Part shown: positions 50,067-63,420 of the stretch, piece after piece
Numbering within the stretch: position 1 is the stretch's first letter
Layout of the letters: each line of letters begins with the position of its first letter
Assembly (NCBI RefSeq): GCF_033568475.1
Contig: NC_133123.1
Location: 141,438,062 to 141,502,061, forward strand
DNA: 64,000 bases
DNA from: Henckelia pumila
Taxonomy: Eukaryota; Streptophyta; Magnoliopsida; Lamiales; Gesneriaceae
Reading direction: 5' to 3'
Position numbers and translations under genes: made by a program
Notes under the pieces: model-generated
Told to the model about the DNA's origin: nothing
The model's database searches: none
The model's input: the letters and a program-made list of their open reading frames with translations, nothing else

Positions 50067-53000
50067 CCAAGTTAAAAGGGAAGCATATGGTGGAAATGGA
50101 TGCGCTATTCGACTGAAAATTCTCAGTGAGTTTTGTGCAGATGAAACTGAGGATTTGTGCAGATGAAGATATTATTTTCACAGGGCAAAAATGTTGTACA
50201 TTTATTCATTCATGAAATATATATGGTTAAACTGTAGGATATTGAGTGTGAAAATTCTCTCTTTGCTTTGTTTTCACAGAGTCTGTAATTAGAGACCACA
50301 TAAGCATTACATTTTTCTTACAGTTTTCATTTTCTGTATAAAATTGGATGAGCATCTTTTGTGAGGCATTCGTCTTCTTCTAAACGTTTAGACAAAATGA
50401 AGTAAAAGCTCGTGCTTTCAAATGTTAGGTCTTTTCTTTTTTCTTGATAAACAAAGATATCGATATTTGTTTAAAAGTTAAAATTACTTTGGTGAAAAAC
50501 AAAGATTTTTCAGATTTAAATAAAAAAAAAACACAATGATTTAATCTCAAATTTGTCCCTATAAAACTTAGGATATATAAAATGTTAATTGAAAGTTGGC
50601 CATGATATTACTAATCATATTTACATATGTATTTGTAAAATATAATAATAATATACATTTGTATAATAAAAAAAAGGACGGTAAAAAAGGGGAAAAAATA
50701 TTATTTTATTTGAAAAAATAATCCACAGAGCCATTCTAAAAAATAATTAAATAAACAAACACTAACTATTAACTAATTACTAGCTGTGTTTTGCTGTTGA
50801 GCTTGCCATTATTATTCAACACCAAAGCTATTTTTCCCTTAATCGCAGGCAAGAATTTCATGAAGGCTTTTAAGGACAACACCACGAGTAGCTGTACCTC
50901 TTCATTACAAAGCTGGCAATTTTTTTTAATGTTTTTTTTAAGGTCAACATATTTTCTTAACTCAAACTTATTTTATTGCTTTAAAAGGAATTTGTACTAC
51001 TTCTACGTTTAATTCAACGAAAGGGATTAGCCAAACTGTATTTTACATCACAGTAATACAGAATATTGAATTGAATACTGTCGAATTTGGTGAACTCAAA
51101 TCCAAAATTTAAAAATATATGAATATTGAATTTTGGGATCTCATCATGTAAATCTTGGGGAGAAATACCATGTGACTTGGGGCCCTTTGGGGTATGGTAA
51201 ATTTAATGTAGGACCATGTCGATATTTATGCGTATTTTCTCACTATTTCTGATGTATTGTTCATTTCTGGTTTATGACAAATTACAAGAACTTGGAATGG
51301 ACTAGCAAAATTAATTAATCTCAACAAAGATTTCAAGAATTTTTCATCATTTCTATTGAAGCAAATGACCAAATGAAGGTTGCTTTAGAATTAAAATATA
51401 CCTTGGTAAAATATATAAATAATTTTGAGCAAATTTTCGGTTCTATTTCAGCAGAAATTGACGAATGCCGAAAAAACAAAGAATCCCACAAAGGTTAAAG
51501 AAAAAGACTGGAACTCTTTCTCTGTATTTCATTGTGGTGTTCTCTCATTCATCGGCTTGTCATTTACTCCCTTATTTCACTGTTTTTGTCAGTTTAACTT
51601 TATTCTCAAGACCAGTAAACAAAGAGAGAGATTAAAGAAAGGGGGTAAAAAGAGAAGGCTCGAATTTTATTCTTCCAGCTATTTTTGGTCAAAGACAAGT
51701 AAAAAGCCAATTTTTTTTTTTAAAAAAAGAATTATAAATAAAAAGCAGAGAGATAATTGTTTTGTGTTGTGTCAGTTTCTCCTTTAACTTCCAAAACTTG
51801 GGGTCTCTTCATAGACAATTCTTTCTCTACTTTTTTTTCTTCTTCTTTTATCTTTTAGTACTAGACTAACTAGCTTCTGGTACTACAATTTGTTTGGGAT
51901 TGAAGGGTGATTTTGTTAGTGACTTCAAGGAGTTTGTTTGCATTCTTCAGTGGTTCTTTTACCTGGGATTTGTCAGAAAACAATGAATGTGCGCTATTAA
52001 TTTAGGGAGAGAAAGAGACACTTGTGCTAATTAACCAATCTCCAGGTGCTCTCTCTCACTCTCACACACTAAAATTACATTCTTTTGTACAGAGTTTTAA
52101 TTCAATGTCTGAAGAAGCTGAAAGGTGGAATCTTTAGCCTGCCCACCAATGCCATTTCGACTTGAATCTGTGAGTCTCGCTGCTTGAAGCTTTGTTTTTC
52201 TTGTTCTTGAGCTTCTGTTATTCGAGCAACAGTTTGGGTTTTCCCCCCTTAATAGTAGGAGCAGTTCATTTTCCCCCTTTTGGTTGCGTAATTAGGTAGA
52301 ATTCTGTGGTAATTGGTTGAACCCTGATCTGCTTTTTCAAGAATTTGTTGAATGTTCTGTTTCTTGATTTTGATTTTGTACTTTGCTGCAAAGGGTCAAA
52401 GTAAAGAACGAGATCTGATAAGATTGTGGGCTCGTATCAAAATCTGAATCTGATTTCATAACTTCTGGTCGGTGTCTTGGACTAAAGTCACTAAATGCAG
52501 GGATCTCTGCTCAAAATTCTGTTGATTTATTTTACTTTTGATGGATTTGGCGTTTGCTACTTAAGGCTTGGGAAACATCCTTTGTGTTTAAGAGATCTTT
52601 CTGTTGATTTAAAATATGAAATTCAAGAAGGTACCCTTCTGTTTAGACATTATATTTCTTCCAATATTTGGCGATACTGTAGCCATTTCTATGATTATAT
52701 TAAACTTTTATTTAAATTTACATGCATTGTCCCTCTTTTGCTGCTTTGAACGTCCGCAGTAAGTTGCCTATGAACTGCTTTATCTTGTTGCTGACCATTA
52801 AGCTGACTATTAAAATTATTTTTTAATTCTTTATTTTGTAGTTTAAATGTGGATGCTTATTTATTTTCTGGTTCATGCTGACATGATAAAAACCGTAGAA
52901 TATATTATGCCTGAACATGCAAGGCAACTGTTTTAAATTGGCATAACCGCCTTTTTTTTTTCCCCTCTCTTCTCTTGTTTGATACTTTATCGTCAAGTTC

Positions 53001-54087
53001 TTTTTTTCTCATGCCTATTTCATGATTTTCGAGGAGTTGATTGAAGAATAGGAGCATATTCCAACTTCTGTAAGGCAATTTGATGAAATCTTTGAGTTAT
53101 ACCTCATTTTTCTCACCAAATTACTACCAACTCCAGCTGATGGCTATTCTAGTTAATGTTTGGCTGGAAAATGTCAAATATTTACCTTATATCAGATTCA
53201 AGATTTATATAATCAACATTTGCACTGGTGGAGCTATTAGTGGCTTCCCACTCCTGTCAATGTTGACTTTCAGAAGTTGAAAACCACATCAAATTATAAT
53301 TTTCTAAAGTTTCTGGTTTTGCTTTTTTAATCTACATGATAAGTTTTATATAATATTTCTCCCAGAGAGAAGTTTCTTTTCTTGTTGGATTCATAGATGT
53401 GAACCCTTTGTCCTGGGTCAACTAGTCTAATTGAGATATCACGAAACATATTTAGAAAAGCAAGGTTTTGTGGTGTTTGATGGCATTTGATGGCTGACTT
53501 GAAATTGATTATCCATTTGCCAAATATACGCAGAAGCATCAGAACGCCATAAATTTGGCAGATTAGAGGACAAAAAGGTGTTTATTTTCTGTATGTGAAA
53601 GTGCTAACTTGAAAAGATAACTATCTGGTAACAGACAAACTTAGGGTACCCAATTCTATGTGATTTTCAAGTAACAGCGCATCGGATTCATGTGATCTTG
53701 AATTACTTTTTCTGCATATCTGAGGTCACCATAGAAGGAGAAGCTACACTGAGATGCATCGAGATATGAGTTGGGGATGAGAGGTTTATTGTTGGTTTAT
53801 GTCTCTATTCATCGCCAGTGAAAGAATTTTCTTCCAGTCAATTGATGATTTGTTGTATGCTGGAAATTCATGGAAAATTTAAAGATGTTTAAAGACCAGA
53901 GAGAAAAAGAATCTACCCCCTTTTTTTTCATTTTTAATTGTTCATTTATCCAGCGCATTTGCATTACCTTGAGAAACCTGAATATTCACCTACACTGTTG
54001 CTCTTAACTTTGTACTCTTATGTTTAACTCAGATGCCTCAGATGCTATAGGGTCTTGTTTGGTGTTCAGTTACCCTATAGATACATC
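50067..54087. other. Long spacer plus probable leader exons of the DeSI gene
   Basis: AT-rich from 50067 to about 51800, with no gene. From about 51830 the sequence becomes pyrimidine-rich and leader-like (CTCTCTCTCACTCTCACACAC near 52046, shortened here), and a good donor (ATCT|GTGAGT) lies at about 52168, so the DeSI gene probably has a non-coding first exon and a leader intron of nearly 2 kb. Possible acceptors before the start codon are those ending at 54032 and 54080; using 54032 would put a tiny upstream frame (MPQML) in the leader. Confidence 0.45.
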
Positions 54088-55226
54088 ATGACATTGGGGC
54101 CGAAGAAAGGATGGAAATCCATAGTCCCCCTCCATGTTTCCGCCAAATCAGCTCAGCGTTTCTGTTTGTTTTCAAAAGTGAAGTCAGATGATGATGGTGC
54201 CAAAAATACTCCCGTTTATCTCAACGTGTATGACTTGACACCCATGAATGGCTATGTTTACTGGGCTGGCCTTGGCATTTTCCACTCTGGAGTGGAAGGT
54301 AACTTTTATCATATATTTGTGTGTCAACTTGTTTTTCTGGTTCTCATTTCTCCTTGTAAATCCTCGACCACTCAACAAAGAACCAACCCTTTTGTGTGCT
54401 TTACAGTTCATGGCGTAGAGTATGCTTTTGGTGCTCATGATTATCCATCGAGTGGTGTCTTTGAAGTTGAGCCTCGACAGTGCCCTGGATTTAAGTTCAG
54501 GAAGTCCATATTCATAGGTACTACGTCATTGGATGCTTCTCAGGTTCGAGAGTTCATGGAACGTCAAGCTGCAAGTTACAATGGTGACTCATATCACTTG
54601 ATTGTAAAGAACTGCAACCATTTTTGCAAAGACATATGTTACAAGTTGACTGGGAAAAGAATTCCAAAATGGGTAAATCGACTTGCAAAATTAGGTAATT
54701 TTCTTTTGTATGTCACTCGAGTAATGTTGTTCAATCATCCATGATGTGTTACAGTACATAATTGGCTAATGGATAACTTACTTTTGTCCTCGATTGAAAT
54801 CAAGAATTGCTAGATTTTCTTAATCTTAGCCATCTTGGTGTTCAAACGGAAAAAAGTTGATATTTTATGACTTGTTTTTTAAATGCAAATTTAAAACTCC
54901 ATTTAGTCCGTCTTCACCCATCAAAATCCCAGTTCTTTTCCAGAATCTTGGTGGCTAATTTTGTTTTGCCAAACACAGGTTCAATCTTCAACTGCGTACT
55001 ACCTGAAGCCCTTAAAATCACAGCTGTGCAACATGATCCCAAATACCAAGCATTTGACGAAAGTGAGAAGAGAAGGCTGAGAAGTACTTTCAGCTGTCTT
55101 TCATCCATCTCATCGAGGCAAAGGCAATTGTCTACTTCGTCATTGCTACTACAATCTCCTTTAAAAGGATGCTTACCACCTTGGGAATTGAAAAGGTCTT
55201 CAAATGGTTCGATCAAGGAAAGGTAA
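54088..55226 (+). CDS. DeSI-like (PPPDE) thiol protease
   Basis: Member of the PPPDE/DeSI family of cysteine isopeptidases that remove SUMO or ubiquitin. Exons 54088-54298, 54407-54694 and 54979-55226 give 248 aa, the normal length for the plant DeSI-like group (At4g17486 type). The PPPDE domain covers about residues 35-165: PVYLNVYDLTPMNGYVYWAG, catalytic His66 in GIFHSGVEVHG, VEYAFGAHDYPSSGVFEVEP, FIGTTSLDASQVREFM, and catalytic Cys140 in LIVKNCNHFCKDICYKLTGK. The C-terminal tail is Ser-rich (LSSISSRQRQLSTSSLLLQ). The start at 54088 gives the family's usual M-LGPKKGWKSIVPL. Both active-site residues are present, so the enzyme is probably functional. Confidence 0.9.
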
Positions 55227-55931
55227 GAGGAGCAATGGCTTCTCGCACCATATCCTTGCTTTTGAAATATCTGAAGAGGAACTTAAGGGGTTATTTTCTT
55301 GAGCTTGTTGATGTTTTCTGAGTTACATTCAAGAAAAAAAAAGATGTAGCAAAAATGCGATCTTGGAGGGAATAATGTGTGAATTATGATGCGTTCTTTG
55401 GTTCCCCTCCTTCCCGGGTGATTATTTCCAGTATTCCATCTTTACCTAGTATTCTTGTGTTAGCAGTATATGTTGTAAATCGACTAACTCCAAAACAAAG
55501 TATCATTAATCATGCTTGTGCTGTTCATATGCTGCTTTCTGTTGTTCTCCGCTTGATTTTGTGTCAACTCTAAATGGAAAACACACTGATTCAGTCTATA
55601 ACGATGAAATGTACTAGAAAATCACATCAGAAACTGCTACAGGAAAGAGAACTGAGAATCAAGAAATGTGCAGGAAGCCATTTCATTCCTACATTCCTCA
55701 AAGAATCGGCAATCTCAAATTTGTAACTAAGCCAAAAACAAATATAAAACCCCTTCAAGTCTTCAAGACAATTTCTGAAGCAGGAAGCCATTTCATTCCT
55801 TATAACGTCAACTAATGCAACAAATCCCAAGAAAATAAAGGCTAGAAAACTCGTGAGCACAAGAAAAGGGAACCTTATTAGAACTTATTTAATTCCTTAT
55901 GGTTTCACGTTATTATTTGAACTTCGAACTT
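55227..55931. other. Spacer between convergent DeSI and PEX11 genes, with a direct repeat
   Basis: Contains the 3' untranslated regions of two converging genes. A perfect 21-base direct repeat (starting GCAGGAAGCCATTTC) occurs at 55670-55690 and 55780-55800, which points to a small duplication. No gene seen. Confidence 0.55.
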
Positions 55932-56696
55932 TCAGCAAGAAACCCAATTCTTGTGAGTACTAATAAGAGCCGACAGCAGGCCAGCGGCTGATACCAGCAG
56001 CGGCGATGATAATGTGCCTCTGCCATCTCTAATGTCAGCCAAAGACATCAACCCATCTGCCAAATCTTGAACCACAGAAAGCCTCTTCATCAGCTTCTTC
56101 TCTCTCAATTTCCTAACCTTTCCATGCTCCTCCGCACATGCAATCCCCCTCAACATAGCCAAATCAATGCTTGCCACCAAACACTTCTCTTCCGCATCAA
56201 GCCTCCGCAATTCTCGCACTTTCAAGCTTATGCTACCAAAATACCCCACAAATTCGCACCAGGCACTCCATTTCTGCAATGCGGGCAGGTGCCTCTTATC
56301 AATCAGCCCAGCTTTTCCCAACCACACAAACTGTTCGATGAAATAATACAAGCCCTCACCACCATATGCGACAACGGAAAGAATCAAGCTCAAGCTACTG
56401 GTGAAATGGGTCGAACGCAAAGCGTTGACATCTTGAACGAATTTGCCCAAACGAAACGCCTTGCGGCTGACGCCTACGCTCGATTCGAATGACTTGAGGC
56501 GAGTGACGAGGGGCTGTTGCGTGAGGATGGACGAGGCGAGGATGATCTTGGTGGCGTAGCGCGAGATTTTCAGCAATTTATCCACCCCATCTCGCTTGGC
56601 TAGGTAGATTTCGAGATGGACCAAGAAATCTCTGTTGTCTGAACCAGGCTTCACTGGGATCGCAGGGGGATTTGGAGCTGGAGATTCGGATTCCAT
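55932..56696 (-). CDS. PEX11A: Peroxisomal membrane protein PEX11 (PEX11A-like)
   Basis: Peroxin 11 drives elongation and division of peroxisomes. Single exon, 254 aa, in line with the family (about 235-250 aa). The N-terminal 25 residues are Pro/Ser-rich, then the conserved amphipathic region [83 protein letters not shown], and the C-terminal [35 protein letters not shown]. The single-exon structure and close match to Arabidopsis PEX11A as I recall it support the name. The ATG at 56696 is the first in frame. It converges with the DeSI gene. Confidence 0.93.
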   Translation of the reverse strand: MESESPAPNPPAIPVKPGSDNRDFLVHLEIYLAKRDGVDKLLKISRYATKIILASSILTQQPLVTRLKSFESSVGVSRKAFRLGKFVQDVNALRSTHFTSSLSLILSVVAYGGEGLYYFIEQFVWLGKAGLIDKRHLPALQKWSAWCEFVGYFGSISLKVRELRRLDAEEKCLVASIDLAMLRGIACAEEHGKVRKLREKKLMKRLSVVQDLADGLMSLADIRDGRGTLSSPLLVSAAGLLSALISTHKNWVSC

Positions 56697-58695
56697 GAGA
56701 AGAGGAAATTGGAACAACAATCGAGTAATCGATCAAAATTCCTTGATTAGTACTTGATATGTGTGCCAATCGACCTTTGTACTAGTTAAATACAAAACTT
56801 CCATTATAAATTTTAAATTAAGCATTTGAAAATTTGTTTATATACCAGCAACAGTTTTCATGTGTTCAATAATTTAATTATGTTTTGATATAAAACATAT
56901 AGAAGAATTATGTAGATAATTTAATAAGAATTGATAAATGATGAAATTTAGAAAAAATAGACAGAGATAAAAAAAGATAAAAATGTTAGAGAAAAGTGAG
57001 ATAATTTAGTCATTCAAAATATATTATAAAAGAGATAATTTAGTCTTCAAAATATAACATAAAAGTTAGTTGTGTTAAATTTAAGGTAAAATGAAAAGAA
57101 TTTTTGGTGTGATTTGACACACCAAAAAGAATTACTACAAGGGTGAAACTATTATATAATAGTATAGATATATAATATGAAATTTGATATTATTAATTTT
57201 TTTCCTAGAAATAATATTATTCAATTATTTAAATTTTATTATGAAATCCTTGGCCTCTGGTTGGGATAGGGGCTTAAAATACCATGGCCATAATAAAACA
57301 TAAACATAAAAGTAGTACGATCTCACGGACGTCAACCTATGTTTTTGCATCGAAAAATAACATTTTAGACATAAAAATGATAATATTTTTTAATAAATTG
57401 AATCAGAAATCCGTCTAAGATTTTATATTGTAATATGTATTTTGTTTGCTTCAAGAAGAGCAGAGATACATCAGATGACATCTCTATTCTCTCATGGTGA
57501 AATATTTGTTGATATTTTTAAATTTTACCATTGATTAAAGTTTTTTTCTGTTATTTATTAATGTTACCACTGATTAAAGTTTAGACTTGAACCCAAGCCA
57601 CTTATATTTCATATCCTAGACAAGTAGAGTGAAAAAAGAACAATCATGCATGAAGCACTACATGTGACAGAATCCCTGCATTATAAGCTCTAGTAGGAAA
57701 AAAAAAAATTAAATCAAACCAAATATTTAAAGATTATAATAAGGATATGCACCTAACCCTACATCCAGACCAGACAGCAATAAAAGCGACCTCCTCTCCT
57801 AATTTTCCATAAAGCCTGTACTTAAAATTGTCAAAAATGTTGGCCAAAGTTGCTTTAATATATGAATAAACAAATGAGGCAAAATAAATGGAATTAAAGC
57901 AAATATTAAAAGTTGTGAAAAAAAACGTGAAAAAAAGGGTTATAACTTATAAAGGTATATTTATTCAGATAAAAAAGAAGCATCAATTCAGAGAATATCC
58001 TGTGACATATGTTTTTCTTGGAGTATGTATAACTATAATGGATTAAAAGATGAAAAAAGTGAAGTTTAAATTTAAATAATTAAAAATTGCAATTATTTCA
58101 GTAGCAAGTTAGTAACCACACAATAAAGAGTCAAAATTATATTTAGAAAAAAAAACTTATATTTTTAAATAAAACTCCCTGGGCATCGTGTTTTATGGTA
58201 TTGAAAAATTGAATCATTTAAAAAATAGCATAATCATTAATTCCAATTACATAACAAAAATAGTAAGAACCAAATATGAATAAATTCACCATTAATTAAT
58301 AAAATAAACATCAAACTGCTCACCTGTGGATCAATCCACCAGTTTACAACAAGTAACATAGTTCTTGATTACAATGGGAAAAAAGAACATAAAAACACTA
58401 TATATGATGCTTGTAACTAGGCCCCACAGCAATTTATATGGGAAAAATAATTACTAAAAACTGCAAAAATAGAATAAAAGAGTGAACAGAAGACAACTGA
58501 TAAAACCAATCCAATCTAGAAACAGCAACTCATTCAAGCTCCAATCCTTTTGCAATGGCAAACTATTCTTATTTCCAACTCTAATCTTTCATCATGGATG
58601 TGTGCTTCTGCGGATGTGCCACTGCTTTTGCATGCTCATAACTACACAGGAAGATGAACCCCATGCCAAATTTGAGAGTTTTTTTAGCCGATGAG
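56697..58695. other. AT-rich spacer upstream of PEX11 and downstream of the BES1/BZR1 gene
   Basis: PEX11 promoter region, then AT-rich DNA with no gene. A decayed GTGAGAC-type repeat copy lies at about 57318-57425. The last part (from about 58320) should be the 3' untranslated region of the BES1/BZR1 gene on the minus strand. Confidence 0.55.
57318..57425. repeat. Decayed GTGAGAC/CTCAC-type dispersed repeat, copy 4
   Basis: Contains GATCTCACGGACGTCAACCT at the left and ATCCGTCTAAGATTTTAT at the right with an AT-rich middle. Same layout as segments at 24995, 25830 and 32690 of this window. Strongly decayed. Confidence 0.35.
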
Positions 58696-60328
<1,633 letters not shown>

Positions 60329-60332
60329 TTAC

Positions 60333-60355
60333 TCTCTCTCTCTCTCTCTCTCTGA
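60333..60355. repeat. CT/GA microsatellite in the BES1/BZR1 leader
   Basis: About ten CT units on the plus strand (GA on the sense strand of the gene), 40-60 bases before the start codon, next to an AT-rich run. GA repeats in plant leaders can bind GAGA-binding (BPC) factors; here this is only inference. Confidence 0.75.
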
Positions 60356-60509
60356 TTAGTATATATATATTTATATTTATATAATAAGAATTGGGCGAGC
60401 GATTGTAGGCTACACTGTAGAGTACTCACGAGGAGTACGCCTCTCCCCTCTGCTTTCCCCGAGTGTGGAAGAATCTGTGTTTTTCTGTGCGTCTCTGTTA
60501 AAGAGTTTC

Positions 60510-60516
60510 TATATAA
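60510..60516 (-). promoter_or_regulatory. Probable TATA box of the BES1/BZR1 gene
   Basis: On the minus strand the sequence reads GTTATATAGAAACTC, a good TATA box, about 215 bases before the start codon. With a typical 30-base spacing the leader would be about 180 bases and would contain the GA repeat. Confidence 0.45.
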
Positions 60517-62660
60517 CTTATTTCCATTTATTTATTAATATTAAATAATAACACATAAATGTGCTTGTATAATAATTTAACACAAAAACTTTTATTGAAT
60601 AATTCGCATTTATTAAAAAAATATTATATTTTTCCGAAAAAAAAACATTAATTTTTATATCAAAAATATTATTTTACATGTTATTACTTATTATAGTTAT
60701 ATACTTATCACATCACAAGACATTTTGATAAAATGAAAGCAAGTTCGAACTGTAATGTCATGCTACTGAAATGGGTTGTTCAAAACTTGGAGCTGGACCC
60801 ACCTCCAGTGGGGCCAACCCTTCAAGATTATTTTTTTTAATAATTGCAATTTCAGTTTTTTTTTTTTTACTGAATAAAAACACATAATTTTTGGGTGAAC
60901 AAGAAAAATAGTTTTAAAAAAAATACATTAGTTAATGTATTCTGGTAATAGCATAGCAGGAGATGAGGTAAAAAGATTCAGGTTGTATATTTTGTTTATT
61001 AACATTATTTTATTCTGGCAATAAATCTTACTCAATTATCATGTTGTTGCAAAAGAGGTTTAGTACAGTGTCGGGCCAGAAGGGTTGTCTCCTCGATTAT
61101 TGTACCGGTCAACAAGCCAATGGGATCTTGCCACGTAATCCAGGTGGTCCCCATATATTTGTCATCTCTCCCCAAAATTCTATTTTCACGCCATAAAATA
61201 AAGTTCATACTATTATACTCTACGATCTTGTATATTTATTTATTATAATTATAATTAATATTTATGGCTGCGCTGTGTCTTGTGGCAGTTCTAATAATGC
61301 AGATCTATAATTACCCCGGAGCAAAGTAAATTGTTCCACAAAAAATTTATTTTAACAAGCATATTTAAAAAAAAAAAATAAAACTGATATTTTTTTTATG
61401 TTGTGTAATAAGTTTAATAACAAGTACTATAACAAATAATGTCACTCTTCATCGAATTTATGGGAAAAAAACTCAAAGAATCAAACGTTACTATATTATT
61501 TTGTACTTTATTTGTGTATATTCCATTAATCATTAGTTACATTCAAACATCTATTCAGATTTTATATATTTTTGGGGAAAAAAACAGTAGCACTGAAATA
61601 AAAAGACACGGGGCAACCGAAACAAGAGGACAATTTGCGTTTGAATGTTGGCGTTCATATTGAAAGAGCACTTGAGATATAAAACCAATTATTGAAAACA
61701 CTAACATGCATGAATATCAACTATCACTTCTTGGCCTCATTGTCAAATCTTTCTCAATCACATCCCCACATGCCTTCCAACCATTAACCATAGCATGCCC
61801 AAATGCTAGTAAATATTAATGTAGTATGAGCAAGGCCAAAATTCCAAGTTCACGGAGATTCTGAGTAACAAAACCGCGACGAGTCGACAATAACCCCTCA
61901 CACGAAAACCGATCCAACCTAAGGCCATTCATTATCTAGAGACGATAGAAGGCGACATAAATATTTCGTTTTTAAAAGACAAACTAAAAGAGTTGTTCCT
62001 CCAAAATAGATTACCCCATTCCACCACACTTCACTACATCCTGTCACCAGTACCACCTCCGCCCCGACCCCGTTGATACCATAACAAGAACATAGCATAA
62101 AGGAGGAATTTTGAGAGCTCATTAACGATTTCCGATCAAATGTGACTGTAAGCTTGAAGTAAGGAACCTCTGTGAGTGATTAGATATCAAACCGTCAAGC
62201 AAACTGCGATAGGTAAACTCTCACATTCAACAAGCTTGTGCAGATATAATAGAATATCACCAAACATTAAAAATTTAAGAGTAGTCTCAGGACAGTATCA
62301 CGTTTAATGGTGTCGAATTGATGATGAACCAGCAATTGGGACAGCATGACTACTTACCGTACAAAAGCCACAAATTATGAACATAAGAATTAAGATGCAT
62401 GAAGACAAAATCGACTTCAATTCGAAAAAGTGGTTTGATCTTAGAGTTTTGCACAACGAATCATCCATATTAAGAAGTTACAGACGCATACAAACACCTT
62501 TCAGCATTCAGTTTTACATGGATACTGTCGAAACCTTAAACGGGTTCAATTTTTGTGGCAGAAAGACTAGAAATAGATTTAGATATGCAGCCAAAGGTAC
62601 AGATTTCTCTGATCATACCAATTTTGCAAATAAATTGGTATCTGGTATGATCGTCACGTG

Positions 62661-63420
62661 CTATATGCAGCGAGGGAACAAAGTTTGTCCAACATATCCA
62701 CCAAGCATTGCCCTCCTAACATTAGAGGCGAATAATTTCAGCTTATCTCTCAAAACTGCAGCAGCATCATGGTTTAGAGGATCCTCGTGATTCGGTTCCT
62801 GCAAATACATGGGTTTGGGTTTAAAAAAATATAACAAATTAAGCCTGCAAAAGCAATATCTTTTAGTAACATGAGGACGAGAATACCGTTTTAAGATTAT
62901 ACAGCCCATAGATGATCGTGTTTATATTCAGCACAGGTTTCCAGTCTTCTCGAAGAATGTTTAGACATGCATTTCCTTCTAAGTCGATATTAGGATGATA
63001 GACCTGCATAAACATAATTAATCAGCGGTGAAGTTTTATTTAGATACATGCTATAACAGATAAAATAAAGCTTTCATTACCTTTGTTTTGCACTTGACCT
63101 TTGGCGCTTCATGAGGATATATGGGAGAAATTTGGAAAGAAAAAATAAACACCCCACCTCTGAAACACATCACACTAATATCAGGGATCGTAGATAAAAT
63201 TAATAATGCATAAACTAGTAGGATAGCAACCTCCAAGGAGCCTATAAATGAGTTTGAATTGCCATAGTTAAGGATCCCAGATTAAATAGAAAAGAAAGAA
63301 TGAGTACTGACTAATAATATCCTTCATCAGGGTGAATGGTGACTTCAAAGTTCATCAGGTCATCCTTTCCATTGGGAAATGATATGCTGCATGTGTTTGG
63401 CAGATTTAGTTCGCTAATAT
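62661..63420 (-). pseudogene. UBC12 (NEDD8-conjugating E2)-like locus, probably broken
   Basis: Four conserved exon-like segments of a NEDD8-conjugating enzyme, read right to left: 63312-63420 ([20 protein letters not shown] to DEGYY), 63081-63159 (GGVFIFSFQISPIYPHEAPK to CKTK), 62887-63003 ([20 protein letters not shown], with the catalytic Cys, to YGLYNLKT) and 62661-62798 (EPNHEDPLNHDAAAVLRDKL to the end). All junctions are GT-AG. Two faults: joining the first two segments at the only usable donor forms TAA between DEGYY and GGVF, and the N-terminal exon (family start MI-LFKVKEKQRE) is not found from 63421 to the window end. Changes at usually fixed sites (LKT for LFT before EPN, KLK for NPK) suggest relaxed selection. 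Alternatives: a sequencing error, an unusual donor, or an N-terminal exon beyond the window. Confidence 0.6.

Noticed and set aside
50770-50920. Short minus-strand open stretch (MKFLPAIKGKIALVLNNNG...) in the spacer after JAC1
   Set aside because: Only about 30 codons from its ATG, no splice partners or recognised family; too weak to call a gene.
56067-56492. 141-codon plus-strand frame across PEX11
   Set aside because: Antisense to a fully conserved PEX11 coding sequence and without recognisable features.
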